A stretch of 58,141 nt of DNA, taken from assembly GCA_937907415.1 (NCBI GenBank), contig CALCHY010000188.1:1-58141 (forward strand), in the 5' to 3' direction. This document shows, one piece after another, positions 24,959-32,343 of the stretch (within the stretch, counting starts at the first letter, position 1; each line of letters starts with the position of its first letter). This DNA comes from an uncultured Trueperaceae bacterium. Lineage in GTDB: Bacteria; Deinococcota; Deinococci; Deinococcales; Trueperaceae. The notes beneath the pieces were generated by a model, which saw only the letters and a program-made list of their open reading frames with translations, did not search any database and was not told where the DNA came from. A program made the position numbers and the translations under genes.

Positions 24959-25473
24959 CCGTGTCGCTCTTCGGTCCTTCGGCGCATGAACGTGGCGGTG
25001 GTGGCCTGCTTGCCCCAGTGACGGCGCCGACCCGGTGGCTCTTGACGGCCATCGTCGCGTTGATCGGAAGCGCGGCGATGGCACAAGTCGAGCTCGATCC
25101 GCGCGTGTTCGAGATCGCGTCCGAGCTCCGCTGCCCCGTGTGCACCTCCGAGTCCGTGGCGCAATCCGCCGCGACCACCAGCATCGAGATGCGGTCCATC
25201 ATCGCCGAGCAGCTGGCCGCGGGCCGTACCAAGTCGGAGATCTTGGCGTACTTCCAGCAACGCTACGGCGATTGGATCCTGTTGCGCCCGCCGCGGCGGG
25301 GCGTGTACCTGTTGGTGTGGTGGGTGCCCGTCGCAGCTGGTGTGGCGCTTCTCGCGGCGCTTGGCGTCCTCGCCGCGCGCTGGCTCGCCCGCGGCAAAGA
25401 ACCGGTCTCGGTGGACGCTGCAGCGCTCGCGAGGGTACGCCAGGATCTTCGTAGCCGCGAGGAGCGCCAATGA
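24955..25473 (+). CDS. ccmH: CcmH-type thiol reductase for cytochrome c maturation
   Basis: A 172-residue protein with a signal/anchor helix (about 27-45), the redox motif Leu-Arg-Cys60-Pro-Val-Cys63 and a second helix (about 120-142). LRCPVC is diagnostic of CcmH/CycL, which keeps the haem-binding cysteines of apocytochrome c reduced and delivers it to CcmF. The ATG overlaps the ccmF stop, and the gene's end overlaps the next start by four bases. No ccmA-E genes are in the window, so the rest of system I must be elsewhere. Confidence 0.9.
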   Translation: MTVSLFGPSAHERGGGGLLAPVTAPTRWLLTAIVALIGSAAMAQVELDPRVFEIASELRCPVCTSESVAQSAATTSIEMRSIIAEQLAAGRTKSEILAYFQQRYGDWILLRPPRRGVYLLVWWVPVAAGVALLAALGVLAARWLARGKEPVSVDAAALARVRQDLRSREERQ

Positions 25474-27038
25474 CACTGGCGCTCCTCCTGCTCACCGTCC
25501 TCGCCTTGCTCGTGCTTGCCCTGCTTGCGGCGCCGTTCCTCGACTCACCGGCCGAAGATCCACCCGTTGGGCCGGCGGCCGGCGCCGTGACGGAGCTCGA
25601 GGAAGAACGCGACACACTGTACCGCTCGATCGCCGAGATCGCCGAGCGGTCGGACCTACCCGCCGCGCGCCGCGACACCCTCCGTGTACGCTACGAGGCC
25701 AAGGCTGCCGTCGTACTGCGCGAACTCGACGACCGTGGCGGTGACGAAGCGCCCGGCCGCCGCGTGCGGCGGCCTCTCCGTCCCGCCCTCGTCCTGCTTC
25801 TGCTGCTGGCCGTGCCTAGCGTTGCGCTCGTGGGAACCTACACCCTCCCCCGGGTGGGCGCGGACACTACCGTCACGACCGCGCGTCCCAGCGAGATCGC
25901 GCTAGGAAGTGCCCTGAAGGCGGCGGAGCGCGAGGCCGAGCGGAACCCGAGCGGAACGACGTTGGCGGGACTGGGCGACGCCTACTGGCAGATCATCCAG
26001 GCGCGTCTCCAGGCCGCCACATCGACGGGCGCCGCACCCCCACTACCCGTCGACGAGATCGGCGCCGCACGCGACACCTACACTCGAGCGCTCACGCTCG
26101 GGACGACCGAAGCTTCTCGCGCGCAGCGTCGGCTCGGACTTCTCGCACTGATCGAGGGGAATCTCACCGGCGCCGTCCAGCAACTGGAGGCAGCCGTGGC
26201 AGCGGACCCTGCCGATGCCGAGGCGCTCTACAGTCTGGGTCAGGCCTACTTCGTGCTGGGCCGCTACGACGCTGCAACCACCGCCTGGCGCGACTACCTG
26301 GCTACACCGACGGGCGAGGCCGACCGTGAAGTGGCTGACCTGGTACGGCTCGCGAAGGATCTCGCTCCCTTGGCCAACGCCCTCCTATCGGAGCGCAGCT
26401 ACGAGAACCTCATGGCTCTTGCCGACGCCTTGTGGGAAGCCGATGCCCGTGCTCGCGCGGCTGGGCTCTACGTCGAGGTCCTCACGGAACTCGACATCGA
26501 GGATCCACGGGCGATCGGACGGATCGGCATCGAGTTGTTCATGGAAGGGGACGCGCGTAGCGCTGTCATCGCCCTCGAGCGGGCCCGTGCGCTCGAGTCG
26601 TCCCCGTCGCCGGAACGGCTTCTGTTCTTGGGCAACGCCTACCGCTCCTTAGGGGAACTCGAACGCGCGATCGCCGCGTGGGAGACGTACGTTTCCGTCG
26701 TCGGTGGCGCCGAGCAGGCCGGCCGGGTGCCCGACCTCATCGCGCAAGCGCGCGCCGAGGCCGATGGCGCCGCTGCCCCACCTTTGGCATCCGCCACGCC
26801 CGCGCCCTCGCCCGACGGCGCGACGCTCTTCGCCGTGAATTGCGCGGCCTGCCACGGTCCAGCCGGGATCGGTGGCACCGGGCCCGCCCTTGCGTCCAAT
26901 CGTCGGGCGCGCGACGAGGCTCTCGTGCGCGACGCCATCCGCTTTGGTCGCACCACCATGCCGGGCTTCCAGGCCCTGCTGACGCCTGCCGAGATCGATA
27001 TCCTCACGCGCTACGTTCAGGCCCTTGGGGGCTCCTGA
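25470..27038 (+). CDS. CcmI-like TPR protein fused to a cytochrome c domain
   Basis: A 522-residue protein. An N-terminal helix (about 2-22), a short coiled segment with EEERDTLYRSIAEI and a second helix (about 105-125) match CcmI/CycH. A TPR region follows (about 180-420). A Pro/Ala linker then leads to a C-terminal class I cytochrome c domain with Cys458-Ala-Ala-Cys461-His462 and axial Met497 in TMPGF. CcmI presents apocytochrome c for haem attachment; here its C-terminus is itself a c-type cytochrome. The fusion is continuous, with no frameshift between the parts. The cytochrome could be an electron carrier tethered to the maturation machinery. Confidence 0.85.
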   Translation: MTLALLLLTVLALLVLALLAAPFLDSPAEDPPVGPAAGAVTELEEERDTLYRSIAEIAERSDLPAARRDTLRVRYEAKAAVVLRELDDRGGDEAPGRRVRRPLRPALVLLLLLAVPSVALVGTYTLPRVGADTTVTTARPSEIALGSALKAAEREAERNPSGTTLAGLGDAYWQIIQARLQAATSTGAAPPLPVDEIGAARDTYTRALTLGTTEASRAQRRLGLLALIEGNLTGAVQQLEAAVAADPADAEALYSLGQAYFVLGRYDAATTAWRDYLATPTGEADREVADLVRLAKDLAPLANALLSERSYENLMALADALWEADARARAAGLYVEVLTELDIEDPRAIGRIGIELFMEGDARSAVIALERARALESSPSPERLLFLGNAYRSLGELERAIAAWETYVSVVGGAEQAGRVPDLIAQARAEADGAAAPPLASATPAPSPDGATLFAVNCAACHGPAGIGGTGPALASNRRARDEALVRDAIRFGRTTMPGFQALLTPAEIDILTRYVQALGGS

Positions 27039-27039
27039 G

Positions 27040-28143
27040 GTGAGGGAAGGCCGTCGCTCGGGGCTCCGCGCGTGGGCGGCGACCGCGCTCCTGGTGCTCG
27101 TCGGCCTCTCAGCGACCGGTACGCTCGCGCAGGGGTACGCGCTCGTTACCATGCAGACCGGCGACACGCTCTCGGGCATCGCGGAGCGCTACCACGTGCC
27201 CGTCGACGCGATCCTCGAGCGCAACCGCCTCGCAGGTACCGACGTCCGCGCCGGCGACGTCGTCCGCGTTCCACTTGGTGACGTCCACGGCGGCCCCGCC
27301 CAGCGCCCTTCGGCGCTCCCACCGGACTTCGGCGTCCACACGGTACGGCTTGGCGAGACGTTGACGCAGATCGCCGGCCAACACAACATGACCATCGAAG
27401 GCCTGGTAGGCGCCAACCCCGACCTGCCCTCGCGCGACCTGCTCTCGCCCGACACCGACCTGCTAGTACCCCCTTCTCCAGGACTCGTCGTGCGGATCGC
27501 CCGCCCCACCGACCTGCTGGAGTCGATCACCCGGTACGGCGTCGCGCCGGAAGCCGTCGTGCGGGCGAACGGCCTTGGTTCGCCACTCGACATCCGCTCC
27601 GACATGCTCGTGTTCCTCCCAGGGGTAGTACCGACGGAGGCCATGAACCGCTTGCGCGCGGTCCGCGCCACCGAACGGAACTTCGTGTGGCCGGTCGTCG
27701 GGCGCCTCAGCTCGCCCTTCGGACCTCGAAACTTGGGACTGGGAACGGCCAACTTCCACGTCGGCATCGACATCGCCGCTCCCTTCGACACACCGGTGTT
27801 TGCCTCACGCGCGGGGACGGTCACGTTCGCAGGAACGGCAGGAAGCTACGGGAAACTGATCAAGATCCGCCACCCCGACGGTAGCGAGACGCGCTACGCG
27901 CACAACGGCTGCTTGCTCGTGACGCCAGGCATGTACGTCGAGCAGGGGCAGTCGATCGCACTCGTGGAATCTACCGGTCTCTCCACGGGGCCACACGTGC
28001 ACTTCGAGATCCGCGAGGGCGGTGTCCCGCGAGATCCCCGTACGCTGCTCCCGTTGTTCCGGCACCGCGTGCACAACGCCCCTGCGCAGCGTCCGCCGAT
28101 GCCCAGCCCTCCCAGCAGTTACGCAGGCTTTGCATGCGCTTGA
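27040..28143 (+). CDS. LysM-repeat M23 peptidoglycan endopeptidase
   Basis: A 367-residue exported protein. The signal peptide (about 1-32, ending TLAQG) is followed by two clear LysM repeats (GDTLSGIAERY and GETLTQIAGQH), a likely third near 150-190, and a C-terminal M23 domain. Its zinc motifs are HVGID and HVHFE, with GSETRYAHN between. It should bind and cleave peptidoglycan cross-links in the envelope. The GTG at 27040 begins one base after the preceding stop; a TTG upstream is less likely. Its place after the ccm genes suggests shared transcription rather than shared pathway. Confidence 0.9.
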   Translation: MREGRRSGLRAWAATALLVLVGLSATGTLAQGYALVTMQTGDTLSGIAERYHVPVDAILERNRLAGTDVRAGDVVRVPLGDVHGGPAQRPSALPPDFGVHTVRLGETLTQIAGQHNMTIEGLVGANPDLPSRDLLSPDTDLLVPPSPGLVVRIARPTDLLESITRYGVAPEAVVRANGLGSPLDIRSDMLVFLPGVVPTEAMNRLRAVRATERNFVWPVVGRLSSPFGPRNLGLGTANFHVGIDIAAPFDTPVFASRAGTVTFAGTAGSYGKLIKIRHPDGSETRYAHNGCLLVTPGMYVEQGQSIALVESTGLSTGPHVHFEIREGGVPRDPRTLLPLFRHRVHNAPAQRPPMPSPPSSYAGFACA

Positions 28144-28164
28144 CGTGCCGCGCGTATCCTCCAA

Positions 28165-28191
28165 CATATCCGCAGGGGGTATAGCCTGCGG
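28165..28191 (+). promoter_or_regulatory. Possible metal-repressor site overlapping a hairpin
   Basis: TATCCGCAGGGGGTATAG resembles Bacillus-type CsoR sites (TACCC-N4-GGGGTATGG), with an intact right half. It overlaps a perfect 7-bp inverted repeat, CCGCAGG (28170-28176) and CCTGCGG (28185-28191). It lies just upstream of the SHOCT gene. Evidence is weaker than for the six main operators. Confidence 0.35.
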
Positions 28192-28209
28192 AGGAAGGAA
28201 CGGTCAGCC

Positions 28210-28437
28210 ATGATGGGATTCGGAATGGGCGGCTTCGGCTCCGTGCTCTTGCTCGTCGTCGTCGGCTTCATCGTCTGGTACTTCGTCAAGGAGCGTGATG
28301 CACGCCAGCCCTCGGGCGGTGGCCAACGCCGAGGTGACGACGCGGCGATGACGATCCTGCGCGAGCGCTACGCCCGCGGCGAGATCGACAAAGAAGAGTA
28401 CGACGTGCGGCGTCGCGAGCTTGCGCGCCAGGACTGA
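28210..28437 (+). CDS. SHOCT-domain small membrane protein
   Basis: A 75-residue protein with a Gly/Met-rich start, one transmembrane helix (about 10-28) and a C-terminal SHOCT motif (AMTILRERYARGEIDKEEYDVRRREL). SHOCT segments occur at the ends of many small membrane proteins and are thought to mediate oligomerisation. GGAAGGAA precedes the ATG. A close relative with the same layout is encoded at 42909-43151. Confidence 0.8.
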   Translation: MMGFGMGGFGSVLLLVVVGFIVWYFVKERDARQPSGGGQRRGDDAAMTILRERYARGEIDKEEYDVRRRELARQD

Positions 28438-28522
28438 CGGCGAGACGTCTGGGCGGTCGCTTCCGGCCGCCCAGACGACGACGCACGACGCATCGCACGT
28501 GCGCGACCCGAACGGACCGGCC

Positions 28523-29161
28523 ATGGACCAGCAAGGACCGCTCTCCCAGGAGCGCGTCACAGCCATCTACGATCGCAACGCACGCTTCTACGACACGGTG
28601 GAGGCCGGCGTCGAGCGGGTAGCGCTGGCGCGTCACCGGCACCGCCTCTTCGAGGACGTGCATGGTCGCGTGCTCGAGCTCGGTATCGGAACCGGCAAGA
28701 ACCTCATGTACCTAGTGGAACGCGACGACATCGAGCTCATCGGCATCGACCCCTCGACCAGGATGCTCGAACGTGCCGCGGCACGCGCACGTGACCTCGG
28801 TCGGGAGGTCCGGCTCCATGCTGCTTCTGCGCAGCGTCTTCCGTTCGACGACGCGAGCTTCGACGCCGTCGTGGCCAGCTTCGTGTTCTGCTCGGTCGTG
28901 AACCCGGTGGCCGGCCTCTGTGAGGCGAGGCGCGTTCTCAGGCGTGGAGGAACCCTTCGGCTGCTGGAGCACCAGCGTCCCACGACGCCTTGGCTTGCTC
29001 CGCTGTTCGATCTCGCCAACCCCGTGGCGGTCCGCATTACCGGAGCGAACGTCAACCGACGCACGGAGGAGAACGTCGAGGCGGCCGGATTCGACGACGT
29101 ATCCAGCATGCACCTCGACCGCTTCGGCATCTTGCGCCTCATCGAGGGGCACAACGCGTAG
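28523..29161 (+). CDS. Class I SAM-dependent methyltransferase
   Basis: A 212-residue methyltransferase with the AdoMet-binding motif LELGIGTGKN (about 49-58), the acidic loop GIDPSTRM and LPFDDASFDAVV. It is closest in feel to UbiE/phosphatidylethanolamine methyltransferase-like enzymes. A substrate cannot be read from the sequence; quinone or lipid methylation is possible. The ATG at 28523 is preferred because a longer frame begins in the upstream non-coding region. Confidence 0.8.
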   Translation: MDQQGPLSQERVTAIYDRNARFYDTVEAGVERVALARHRHRLFEDVHGRVLELGIGTGKNLMYLVERDDIELIGIDPSTRMLERAAARARDLGREVRLHAASAQRLPFDDASFDAVVASFVFCSVVNPVAGLCEARRVLRRGGTLRLLEHQRPTTPWLAPLFDLANPVAVRITGANVNRRTEENVEAAGFDDVSSMHLDRFGILRLIEGHNA

Positions 29162-29295
29162 GGGCTCTGCCGGGTACCGCCCGCGAGGAAACGGCGCCAT
29201 GACCACCGATACCAGTCGCACCACCTTGTCGCCACACAGCGAGCCCAGGTCGGGCCTTCGTTTCCACCCGACGGGACGAAGGTCCCTGCGAATCC

Positions 29296-29316
29296 CCACC
29301 CCATGAGGGGTAGGCT
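29296..29316 (+). promoter_or_regulatory. CsoR-type operator before the CuA-like cupredoxin
   Basis: CCACCCCATGAGGGGTAGG lies at about 29296-29314, with the same 4-base spacer as the other sites. TAGGCT (29311-29316) overlaps its right end as a TAnnnT -10 box, at the same position as in the ABC promoter. The cupredoxin starts at 29348. Confidence 0.65.
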
Positions 29317-29347
29317 GATCCGAAGCCTACGTCACCTGGAGGACGCC

Positions 29348-29824
29348 ATGAAGCCTCGACGCAGCAGCCCCAGTCGTAAGTCCCGGACCCGCAACTCGCG
29401 CTCTCGCGGCCCTCGAGGCCAGCGGTTGGTGGCGTTCGCGACCATCCTGGTGGTCGCCGCGGGCGCCGCGCTGCTGTTCGCCCGACCCTACCTGCGAACG
29501 GCGGCGGCGACCGCCGAAGGAGCGGAACCCGATGCCACGCTCGCCATCAGCATGGGCGGCTGGCAGCCGGCGGAGATCCGCGCCGAGGCCGGCAGGGCCA
29601 TCACGGTACGCATGATCAACCTCGACAACCGCTTCCACACCGACGGCGGCGGCTGGCACAACTTCGTGGTTCCAACCCTTGGCGTCTCTCAGGAGGTACC
29701 GCCCGAGGGTACCCTGACATTCGACATCGCCGCCCTCGAGCCCGGGGAGTATCCCTTCTACTGCGACATCTGCTGCGGCGGCAAGGACAACCCCTACATG
29801 CAGGGCAAGTTGATCGTGAGCTGA
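29348..29824 (+). CDS. Membrane-anchored CuA-like cupredoxin
   Basis: A 158-residue protein with a basic N-terminus, one membrane helix (about 25-45) and a cupredoxin domain. GWHNFVVPTLGVSQEVPP and YPFYCDICCGGKDNPYMQG resemble the two metal loops of the CuA domain of cytochrome oxidase subunit II and nitrous oxide reductase. The two Cys with three residues between and the final Met are kept, but the second His is replaced and the Met spacing is longer by one. It should carry or store copper on the outer face of the membrane. GGAGGA precedes the ATG, and a CsoR-type operator controls it. Confidence 0.75.
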   Translation: MKPRRSSPSRKSRTRNSRSRGPRGQRLVAFATILVVAAGAALLFARPYLRTAAATAEGAEPDATLAISMGGWQPAEIRAEAGRAITVRMINLDNRFHTDGGGWHNFVVPTLGVSQEVPPEGTLTFDIAALEPGEYPFYCDICCGGKDNPYMQGKLIVS

Positions 29825-29825
29825 C

Positions 29826-30647
29826 GTGCGCGGCTTGCGTCAGGCCTTCCCCTTCGTCGCGATCGTCGCGATGTTGGTGGCCGGAGCCTTCCTTGCTTTC
29901 GCCAGACCGTTCGGCTTGCCGACGGGCGCCTGGTTGCTGGCCAACCCGGTGCCTGCCTTCGGCTTGACCTTGGTAGCAGGGTTCGCTGACGGTATCAACC
30001 CGTGCGCCATCGCCACCCTGCTGCTGTTCGTGGGGGCACTGCTGACGGCCGCCGAGGCGGCCACGCGCCGCGGGGATGCTCGGCAGGCCCGCACGACCAT
30101 GTGGCTCGTGGCAGGATCCTACATCGCAGGGATCTTCCTGCTGTACTTCGCCCTCGGCGCCGGCTTCCTCGAAGTGACGAGCCTGCGCGTGTTCGGCAAC
30201 ACGCACGTGTTCACGCGACTCGCGGGGCTGTTCGCCGTGATCCTCGGCCTCATTATGGTGGTGGAGGTCGTGTTCCCCGGCAGCGGCATTCGGCTGGCGA
30301 TGCCCGCGCCTCTCCACGGCGTAGCAAGGCGTTGGGGGCGCCGCACCAGCATCGGCGCGGCCTTCGTGGGAGGCGTACTTATCGGTACGTGCACGATCCC
30401 GTGCGGTGGCGCCATGTACCTCGCAGTGGCGGCGCTGCTGTCGACCATCGCAAGCAAGTCGTATGCATACGGCTTGTTGACGAGCTACAACCTCGCGTTC
30501 GTGCTGCCGCTTCTCCTTCTCGTCGGGCTCGGTGGGAGCAGGCCCGTTCTACAGCGGCTGAGCCGCCTGCACCTCCGTGGCCGCAGCCACGTCAAGCTGG
30601 CGCTCGGGGCGTTCGTGGCGTTGGTCGGGCTCTTCGCGCTAGCGTAA
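29826..30647 (+). CDS. CcdA/DsbD-like thiol electron transporter
   Basis: A 273-residue membrane protein with about seven helices. The paired cysteines are in GINPCAIAT and GTCTIPCGG, each within a helix as in CcdA. Such proteins carry reducing equivalents from cytosolic thioredoxin to extracytoplasmic TlpA/CcmG/CcmH proteins. The GTG at 29826 follows the cupredoxin stop by one base, so the two are coupled. It could keep the CuA-like loop cysteines reduced for copper loading and serve the ccm genes and the TlpA proteins at 40398 and 41191. Confidence 0.82.
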   Translation: MRGLRQAFPFVAIVAMLVAGAFLAFARPFGLPTGAWLLANPVPAFGLTLVAGFADGINPCAIATLLLFVGALLTAAEAATRRGDARQARTTMWLVAGSYIAGIFLLYFALGAGFLEVTSLRVFGNTHVFTRLAGLFAVILGLIMVVEVVFPGSGIRLAMPAPLHGVARRWGRRTSIGAAFVGGVLIGTCTIPCGGAMYLAVAALLSTIASKSYAYGLLTSYNLAFVLPLLLLVGLGGSRPVLQRLSRLHLRGRSHVKLALGAFVALVGLFALA

Positions 30648-30657
30648 GCGCGGATCG

Positions 30658-30711
30658 CACCCACGGGGGTGTCGATGGGGTATCCTGGCAACACCACCCC
30701 ACCTGGGGTGG
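30658..30711 (+). promoter_or_regulatory. copZ-csoR promoter region with one or two CsoR-type sites
   Basis: The main site CCACCCCACCTGGGGTGG (30694-30711) is the exact reverse complement of the copA-1 operator core. A second, shorter palindrome CACCC-ACGG-GGGTG (30658-30671) lies upstream. TATCCT (30681-30686) between them may be the -10 box, which would put the main site over the transcription start. It would autoregulate csoR. Confidence 0.65.
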
Positions 30712-30733
30712 GAACCATCATGCGGAGGAAACC

Positions 30734-30943
30734 ATGACCACGAACCTCACCATCCACGGGATGACCTGCGGCCATTGCCAGCACGCCGTCACGAAGGCGC
30801 TCAAGGGCGTGCCTGGCGTCACCGACGCCCTGGTCGACCTTGAGGGCGGCTCGGCCGCCGTGCACGGTGACGCGACCTTCGATGCGCTCGCCGCAGCCGT
30901 CGAGGACGCCGGCTACGAGGCGCAGCTGGCGGATGCCAGATGA
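30734..30943 (+). CDS. copZ: CopZ-type copper chaperone
   Basis: A 69-residue heavy-metal-associated domain protein with the copper loop GMTCGHC (residues 9-15), as in CopZ. It binds Cu(I) in the cytoplasm and exchanges it with CopA and CsoR. CGGAGGAA precedes the ATG at 30734. The gene ends in a four-base overlap with csoR. In Thermus thermophilus the copper operon also runs copZ-csoR-copA; here lgt is inserted before copA. Confidence 0.9.
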   Translation: MTTNLTIHGMTCGHCQHAVTKALKGVPGVTDALVDLEGGSAAVHGDATFDALAAAVEDAGYEAQLADAR

Positions 30944-31272
30944 GCGACGTATTACCCCGTGCCGCGCCCACGGCCAACGCTGCCGTCGGGGCCGCGTGCC
31001 TGCACCTCGACGACGCCACCAGGCAACAAGCCGTAGGCCGCCTACGCAGCGCCAAGGGACACCTGGAGGGGATCCTACGCATGCTCGAGGATCCGAACGT
31101 CTACTGTGTAGACGTCCTCAAGCAGGTTAAGGCCGTGCAGGGTGCCTTGAGCCGGATCAACGAGGCCGTGTTGCGTTCGCACATCCGCGACCACGTGGTC
31201 ACGGCGGCCGAACGCGGCGACACCGACGCGATCGTCGAGGAGCTCATGGAAGCCCTCAAGTACCGAGCGTGA
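30940..31272 (+). CDS. csoR: CsoR copper repressor with a Cys-His-His site
   Basis: A 110-residue DUF156 repressor. Cys56, His81 and His85 have the usual x24/x3 spacing, but the third ligand is His rather than Cys. This Cys-His-His site is known from Thermus thermophilus CsoR. Cu(I) binding should release it from the palindromic operators found at six promoters in this window. It overlaps copZ by four bases and is probably autoregulated. A Cys-His-Cys paralogue lies at 13222. Confidence 0.9.
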   Translation: MSDVLPRAAPTANAAVGAACLHLDDATRQQAVGRLRSAKGHLEGILRMLEDPNVYCVDVLKQVKAVQGALSRINEAVLRSHIRDHVVTAAERGDTDAIVEELMEALKYRA

Positions 31273-31297
31273 GTCGAACGGTGGGCGACCGAGCCTG

Positions 31298-32263
31298 ATG
31301 GACCCGATCCTCGTTCAGCTCGGTCCTCTGGCGGTGCGATGGTACGGCGCCCTCATCGCCACCGGGGTCCTCCTCGGAACGTCGTGGGCCGTGCGCTGGG
31401 CGCGCCAGCGAAACCTCGATCCCGACCGCCTGCTCGACATGGCACTCTGGCTGGTCTTGGGCGGCATCATCGGTGCACGCCTCGTCTACGTCCTCACCAG
31501 CCCTTCGGCGTACTTCGGTCCCGACGGCGATCCGCTGCAAGCGCTCGCCGTATGGCAAGGCGGCATCAGCATCCACGGCGGGGTCGCGGGCGTAGTGCTC
31601 GCCACCTGGCTGTACGCCCGCCGGCACGGCCTGAACATGTGGGCATACCTCGACGTCATGACACCGGTCGGGGCGTTGGGAATCATCGGCGGTCGGCTCG
31701 GCAACATCATGAACGGCAGCGACACCACCGGCCGCCTCACGGGCTGGCCGGTCGGCTTCACCTGGCCGGACGCCGGCGCGCCGTTCCTGGGCGACGTCGG
31801 CAGAGCGATCTTCGGCACCGGGCTTTGGGCCCACTACCCTGGCACGTGCAGCCTCGGTAGCGGCGTCACTCTCGAGCAGTGCGCGACCCTGGGTGGATCC
31901 GTGCTGCGCGGTCCGGTGCACTTCACCCAACTCTACGGCGTGTTCATCGGAATCGCGCTCGTCCCCGTCGTCATCTGGGCGTTCCGTCGGGCGCGCGCGC
32001 CCGGCTACGTCTTCTGGCAGTTCGTGCTGTGGTACTCCGTTCTCCGAGCCGTCGTGGAGGAGCCGTTCCGCGACAACCCCTTGTTCCTCGAGGTCTACTT
32101 GGCCGAAGGACCGGCGGCGCCCGGTATCGGGCTGTTCACGCTGACACAGCTCGCGAGTGTAATCCTGATCGTGTTGGCGCTCGTCATGCTGAGACGCGGC
32201 GCCCGACGTGGATCCCCGGCCACGGAGGCGTCGCAGGTCGGTCCACGTCGCCAGTTGGGTTGA
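31298..32263 (+). CDS. lgt: Prolipoprotein diacylglyceryl transferase
   Basis: A 321-residue membrane enzyme of about seven helices. The Lgt signature appears as [15 protein letters not shown] (about 129-143), preceded by [11 protein letters not shown], which holds the conserved His. It transfers diacylglycerol from phosphatidylglycerol to the lipobox cysteine of prelipoproteins. A loop with two cysteines ([19 protein letters not shown], about 187-205) is an insertion relative to typical Lgt. It lies between csoR and copA-2, in the copper-controlled unit, although copA-2 has its own promoter. Confidence 0.9.
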   Translation: MDPILVQLGPLAVRWYGALIATGVLLGTSWAVRWARQRNLDPDRLLDMALWLVLGGIIGARLVYVLTSPSAYFGPDGDPLQALAVWQGGISIHGGVAGVVLATWLYARRHGLNMWAYLDVMTPVGALGIIGGRLGNIMNGSDTTGRLTGWPVGFTWPDAGAPFLGDVGRAIFGTGLWAHYPGTCSLGSGVTLEQCATLGGSVLRGPVHFTQLYGVFIGIALVPVVIWAFRRARAPGYVFWQFVLWYSVLRAVVEEPFRDNPLFLEVYLAEGPAAPGIGLFTLTQLASVILIVLALVMLRRGARRGSPATEASQVGPRRQLG

Positions 32264-32320
32264 CCACCGCCCGCGGCGAGGCTAGGATAGGCGAAGGTAA
32301 TGCCAACCCTCCTGGGGTGG
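32260..32320 (+). promoter_or_regulatory. copA-2 promoter with downstream CsoR-type operator
   Basis: TTGACC (32260-32265) and TAGGAT (32283-32288) are 17 bases apart, the best -35/-10 pair in the window. CCAACCCTCCTGGGGTGG (32303-32320) follows, matching the CsoR-type consensus with a 4-base spacer. It lies in the first transcribed bases, where a bound repressor would block initiation or escape. The -35 overlaps the lgt stop. Confidence 0.75.
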
Positions 32321-32343
32321 GGCACAAGGGACTTGGGGGAACC

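Noticed and set aside
29200..29306. 35-codon plus-strand frame between the methyltransferase and the cupredoxin
   Set aside because: It overlaps the CsoR-type operator and has no protein features; the ribosome binding site is weak.
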